A stretch of DNA of 8,114 nucleotides from an uncultured Prevotella sp. (GTDB lineage: Bacteria; Bacteroidota; Bacteroidia; Bacteroidales; Bacteroidaceae): the NCBI GenBank assembly GCA_934219025.1, contig CAKQDG010000099.1, forward strand, positions 1 through 8,114, given 5' to 3'. Each line of letters begins with the position of its first letter. The stretch's first letter is position 1. Below are positions 6,459 to 8,114 of this stretch, piece by piece. The notes under the pieces were generated by a model. It was not told the DNA's origin. It searched no databases and worked only from the letters and a program-made list of their open reading frames with translations. The translations under genes and the position numbers were made by a program.

Positions 6459-7757
6459 CTCTGTGAATGCCTTGATGCAATATTCGTGGTCGGCAACCGA
6501 TGCGGTCTCTCTAGCCGAGTGCATGGCGAGCACGGGATTGCCCATGTCCACGCCGCGCAGCGGAAGCGACGAGGCAAGGATGTTGCCCAGGGTGCTGCCG
6601 CCAGCCACATCGCTGTGGTTTACAAACCGCTGGCACGGCACTCCTGCCTGCTCGCAGATGCTGGCAAACACAGCTGCCGACACGGCATCGCTGGCATACT
6701 TCTGTGCGGCATTGAATTTTATCACAGGTCCACCGCCAAGCACCGGGTGGTTTGTTGGGTCGTACTTCTCCGGATAGTTAGGATGCCAGGCGTGGGCATT
6801 GTCGGCGGATATCATAAACGACTTCTCCACGGAGCGGAAATAATCCTCCATCGTGCCTCCCTGGGCAAAGACGATGCGCTGCAGCAAGGTGCTGAGAAAC
6901 GGGCTACCGGCTCCCTGCTTGGTCTGGCTGCCAGTTTCCTCGTTGTCGAAGATGGCGAGGACTTGGGTGGTTCGGGGATAATCTGGCTTATCATACATAC
7001 CGTCAATGCCCGCAGCGAGCAGTGCCTCCAGTCCGGCATGCACCATACTCAGGTCGTCGAGCCTGCCGCTGGAGATAAACTCGTTGTGCACGCCGAAAGT
7101 GCACGCCGGAGTATAGTCATACAGATAAAGGTCGAAGTCGAGGATATCCTCTTTCTTCACTCCAAGCTCATCGGATATAACGTTCATGAGCATATTTCCG
7201 CTCTCGAGCTGGTTGGATACTATGCCGAGCAGCGGCAGCATATCCTTCTGCTTGCTCAGGCGCACACCGTCGTTCACCTGGCGGTTGAAATGAATTGCAA
7301 GGTTGCTGATTTGCAGCAGCGGACGCTTGATGTGCAGCAGTCTGGTTTCGGGATTCAAGGGGTTATCTCCCTTTATTATCACTCTTCCGGCGAGGCTCAG
7401 CGGGCGGTCGAACCATGTGCTCATTATCGGTCCGCCATACACCTCGGTGTTCAGTTTCACGATGCCCCCTTCGCAAAGCATCTCGGCATTTGGCTTGATG
7501 CGGAACGTTGGCGAGTCGCAGTGGGCACAAATCAGATGGAAGCCCCCGTCGGCAAGCGTTTCCTGTCCGATTCGGAAGGCATAGAGCGACGAGTCGTTTT
7601 TCGTGAAATATATCTGGTCACCGGCTTTAATTTCGCTAATCTTTCCGGTTGCTTTAATCTCCTTGAAGCCAGCGGCATCAAGTTTCTCTTTCAGCGTCTT
7701 CACGGCGAGGAAGTTCACCGGTGAAGCATTGAGGAAGTCAATTAGATTTTCAATCAT
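6444..7757 (-). CDS. M18 family metallo-aminopeptidase (aspartyl aminopeptidase / ApeB-like)
   Basis: This is a probable cytosolic binuclear-zinc exopeptidase that removes N-terminal residues, classically acidic ones in M18, during peptide recycling. It is 437 residues from the start used here, a normal length for bacterial M18. Visible motifs are AHCDSPTFRIKPN (H79), GRLDDLSMVHAGLEALL (D234), IFDNEETGSQTKQGAGS (E273-E274), ISADNAHAWHPNYPEKYD (D319) and a late MHSARE (H413). By family precedent H79, D234, E274, D319 and H413 bind metal and E273 is the catalytic base; the mapping is mine from motif order. No signal peptide or membrane segment is seen. An in-frame ATG at 7841 would add 28 residues, but that stretch contains the promoter and the upstream gene's terminator, so the start at 7757 is chosen. 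trpS follows 106 bases downstream on the same strand. Exact substrate preference cannot be read from sequence. Confidence 0.93.
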   Translation of the reverse strand: MIENLIDFLNASPVNFLAVKTLKEKLDAAGFKEIKATGKISEIKAGDQIYFTKNDSSLYAFRIGQETLADGGFHLICAHCDSPTFRIKPNAEMLCEGGIVKLNTEVYGGPIMSTWFDRPLSLAGRVIIKGDNPLNPETRLLHIKRPLLQISNLAIHFNRQVNDGVRLSKQKDMLPLLGIVSNQLESGNMLMNVISDELGVKKEDILDFDLYLYDYTPACTFGVHNEFISSGRLDDLSMVHAGLEALLAAGIDGMYDKPDYPRTTQVLAIFDNEETGSQTKQGAGSPFLSTLLQRIVFAQGGTMEDYFRSVEKSFMISADNAHAWHPNYPEKYDPTNHPVLGGGPVIKFNAAQKYASDAVSAAVFASICEQAGVPCQRFVNHSDVAGGSTLGNILASSLPLRGVDMGNPVLAMHSARETASVADHEYCIKAFTEFYNL

Positions 7758-7801
7758 AGTATTTTGTTTTTTTGATAACGAGTATGGTTTCTTCGTGTTT
7801 G

Positions 7802-7832
7802 CAAATTTATGAAATAAATCAGTTATAACAAA
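7802..7832 (-). promoter_or_regulatory. Promoter of the M18 aminopeptidase (TTTG-N19-TAAATTTG)
   Basis: On the minus strand a -33 TTTG (7832-7829) and a -7 TAAATTTG (7809-7802) are exactly 19 bases apart, a full match to the Bacteroidetes primary promoter. Initiation is expected near 7795, leaving a leader of roughly 38 A-rich bases before the ATG at 7757, with no Shine-Dalgarno. The -33 box is also the T-run of the preceding gene's terminator. Confidence 0.82.
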
Positions 7833-7874
7833 ATTATCCATCCAGACTTTATTGATTTATGTCTGAATGGATAA
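7829..7874 (-). terminator. Intrinsic terminator of the partial surface-protein gene, overlapping the next promoter
   Basis: On the minus strand TTATCCATTCAGAC (7874-7861) pairs with GTCTGGATGGATAA (7847-7834) over 14 bp around a 13-base loop. Its single non-Watson-Crick pair (7866/7842) is G-U in the leftward RNA but C-A in the rightward one, which supports leftward use. TTTTG (7833-7829) follows immediately. It starts 31 bases past the stop at 7906. Confidence 0.85.
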
Positions 7875-7905
7875 ATAATGTTATAGCCTCAATATGAAAC
7901 CTGCT

Positions 7906-8114
7906 TTACTTTATCACTTTCTTGCCGTTCACTACATACACGCCCTTGCCGAGGTTGCTCATGTCTGTGCCCACATATCTACCTTCGAGGGTATAGATAT
8001 TGTCGGATGGCTTTACGGCAGATGCGACAGTGGCAGCTATGCCGCTCGTGCCGCCGTCAAGTTTTGGGGTTTCAACGATGTTGGGGAATTGTCCCCATGT
8101 TCTGTTGGCAGCAA
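7906..8114 (-). CDS. C-terminal end of a surface/secreted protein with T9SS-like sorting tail (partial)
   Basis: Only the last 68 codons are in the window; the rest of the gene lies beyond the right edge. The translation begins AANRTWGQFPNIVETPK and ends LGKGVYVVNGKKVIK before a TAA stop. The last 45 residues align without large gaps to the tail of the 1526-residue protein: both have GI near the start, then an I-[YH]-x-x-[ED]-G-[RK]-Y-[VL]-G-[TS]-D core, then a G-[VT]-Y-[VI]-V-N-x-K-K block. This shape, ending in Lys, is what is expected of short C-terminal sorting domains of exported Bacteroidales proteins. What the rest of the protein does cannot be said. It is codirectional with the aminopeptidase but separated from it by a terminator and a new promoter. 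Confidence 0.85.
   Translation of the reverse strand, partial: AANRTWGQFPNIVETPKLDGGTSGIAATVASAVKPSDNIYTLEGRYVGTDMSNLGKGVYVVNGKKVIK

Noticed and set aside
5420..6466. A 348-codon open frame antisense to trpS
   Set aside because: trpS has all its catalytic motifs, its own terminator and a -7 box. The antisense frame has low-complexity His/Arg/Leu-rich sequence without domains and arises from the codon use of trpS.
6486..7724. A 412-codon open frame antisense to the aminopeptidase
   Set aside because: Same reasoning: the minus-strand M18 motifs are complete and in order, whereas the plus-strand frame has no recognisable motif and no promoter or terminator.

Overview
The window looks like chromosomal DNA from a Bacteroidales bacterium, most likely Prevotella or a close relative. 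This rests on three things. Promoters match the Bacteroidetes TTTG / TAnnTTTG pattern and there are no clear Shine-Dalgarno sequences. A very large exported multi-domain surface protein ends in a short tail resembling type IX secretion (T9SS) sorting domains. The TrpRS and M18 aminopeptidase are of types found in this group. The assignment is by recognition only; no database was searched.

Layout, left to right. Bases 1-417 hold no convincing protein gene. Bases 3-104 form a symmetric cluster of inverted repeats: a 68-base imperfect palindrome closed by two ACCGGT boxes and flanked by two smaller hairpins. A possible leftward promoter (179-209) would transcribe it. A strong rightward promoter (289-319) drives the 1526-residue secreted protein at 418-4998, which has a beta-propeller-like N-terminus, two copies of an Fn3-Fn3-adhesin module, a CARDB-like domain, a third adhesin domain inserted in an Fn3 fold, and a C-terminal sorting-like tail. 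It ends at a clear intrinsic terminator (5026-5073).

The rest reads leftward. From the right edge these are: the last 68 codons of another surface protein with the same kind of tail (8114-7906); its terminator (7874-7829); an M18 metallo-aminopeptidase (7757-6444); tryptophanyl-tRNA synthetase trpS (6337-5249); and the trpS terminator (5221-5184), which faces the terminator of the large gene. The aminopeptidase promoter is fused to the preceding terminator: the terminator's T-run supplies the -33 TTTG. This also shows that the aminopeptidase starts at 7757 rather than at an in-frame ATG at 7841.

The two central enzymes are housekeeping functions (tRNA charging and intracellular peptide turnover) and may be partly co-transcribed, because no convincing terminator separates them and trpS has only a partial promoter of its own. 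The flanking genes encode exported surface proteins. I see no defence system, CRISPR array, insertion sequence or tRNA/rRNA gene. The least explained parts are the palindrome cluster at the left edge and the modular architecture of the giant protein.
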